Of a stretch of DNA of 64,000 nt, positions 63,742 through 64,000 are shown one piece after another. This DNA comes from Corynebacterium lactis RW2-5 (GTDB lineage Bacteria > Actinomycetota > Actinomycetes > Mycobacteriales > Mycobacteriaceae). Each line of letters begins with the position of its first letter. The stretch's first letter is position 1. The notes under the pieces are model-generated. The model had not been told where the DNA came from, did no database searches, and saw nothing but the letters and a program-made list of their open reading frames with translations. Position numbers and translations under genes: made by a program. Where the stretch lies: the NCBI RefSeq assembly GCF_001274895.1, contig NZ_CP006841.1, forward strand, positions 2,294,001 through 2,358,000, given 5' to 3'.

Positions 63742-64000
63742 GTGGCAAAGTCCAAAGACGAAGCGTACGAGTGCTCCGCGTGCGGCTGGCAAGTCACTAA
63801 ATGGGTCGGCCAGTGCCCCAACTGCAAGGAATGGGGAACGCTGGAAAAAATCACCGTCCGAGTGAGTTCTTCCAAGTCCGGCACCAGTCTCGAGGAATCG
63901 ATTGCAACCCGAGCGGCTCGCGTCGCCAAGAACCGCCGCCGAAGCGCTTCCCCCGCGGCTGGGGAGGCGGGCGCCGGTGGGCGTCGTAAAGCAACCTCCA
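63742..64000 (+). CDS. radA: DNA repair protein RadA, N-terminal fragment
   Basis: The frame from a GTG at 63742 runs off the window end (about 86 codons). It holds the zinc ribbon YECSACGWQVTKWVGQCPNCKEWGTL (two CxxC pairs), the start of RadA/Sms. The RecA-like ATPase and Lon-like domains lie outside. It branches and migrates recombination intermediates in DNA repair. Confidence 0.9.
   Translation, partial: MAKSKDEAYECSACGWQVTKWVGQCPNCKEWGTLEKITVRVSSSKSGTSLEESIATRAARVAKNRRRSASPAAGEAGAGGRRKATS

Overview
The window looks like a piece of a Corynebacterium chromosome, probably of the C. amycolatum / C. xerosis type (an inference from gene content, high GC in the core genes and protein style; no marker gene was compared). 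Supporting signs are a GluABCD-type glutamate uptake operon, the actinobacterial block rlmB-cysS-carD-lpqE-like-radA, a ThrE exporter, a BetP/LcoP-like BCCT carrier, a CU044_5270-like anti-sigma protein and frequent GTG/TTG or leaderless starts.

Layout. 1-2045: end of a short-chain dehydrogenase, a double-hotdog MaoC dehydratase and an FMN reductase. 2046-12485: an accessory island. Its edges are relics of IS110-type and IS3-type insertion sequences, nested in each other and partly duplicated (blocks A, B and C). Inside is an AT-richer seven-gene minus-strand operon (6274-10204): a small secreted four-cysteine protein, an ABC ATPase, two membrane proteins, a secreted DUF4258/RelE-like putative toxin and a tiny downstream gene that may be its immunity gene. 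This is the best candidate here for an undescribed system. 12494-24864: metabolic and transport genes (glyoxalase-fold protein, lipase, membrane GDPD, a two-gene ABC module bounded by a 32-bp direct repeat, purB, a MarR/MFS divergon with twin operators, gluABCD with a frameshifted gluB). 25066-30442: BCCT carrier, two surface/exported-protein pseudogenes, and an AlbA_2 regulator with a repeat-rich promoter.

30482-34978: thiamine block thiO-thiS-thiG-thiF under a TPP riboswitch, with thiE divergent. 35001-38288: Trk/Ktr potassium uptake and a phytase-like esterase. 38443-40020: a trp leader peptide with three consecutive Trp codons and an attenuator in front of a lone trpB. 40072-42159: a 52-residue small protein and phosphate uptake (pit). 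42482-44739: lipoprotein, ECF sigma factor and anti-sigma-like protein. 44714-50817: aminotransferase, purD, HIT protein, two lipase-like hydrolases, DUF4442 protein and a phosphatase-like protein lacking its catalytic cysteine. 51432-56255: tRNA-Thr, thrE, a histone-H1-like protein, a META-like lipoprotein, a flavin reductase and a LacI regulator. 56506-59117: a zinc/manganese ABC importer with a histidine-rich binding protein. 59689-64000: rlmB, cysS, carD, an LpqE-like lipoprotein and the start of radA; ispD and ispF, usually between carD and cysS, are absent.

All calls were made by eye from the sequence. Family names rest on recalled motifs, and no database search was run.
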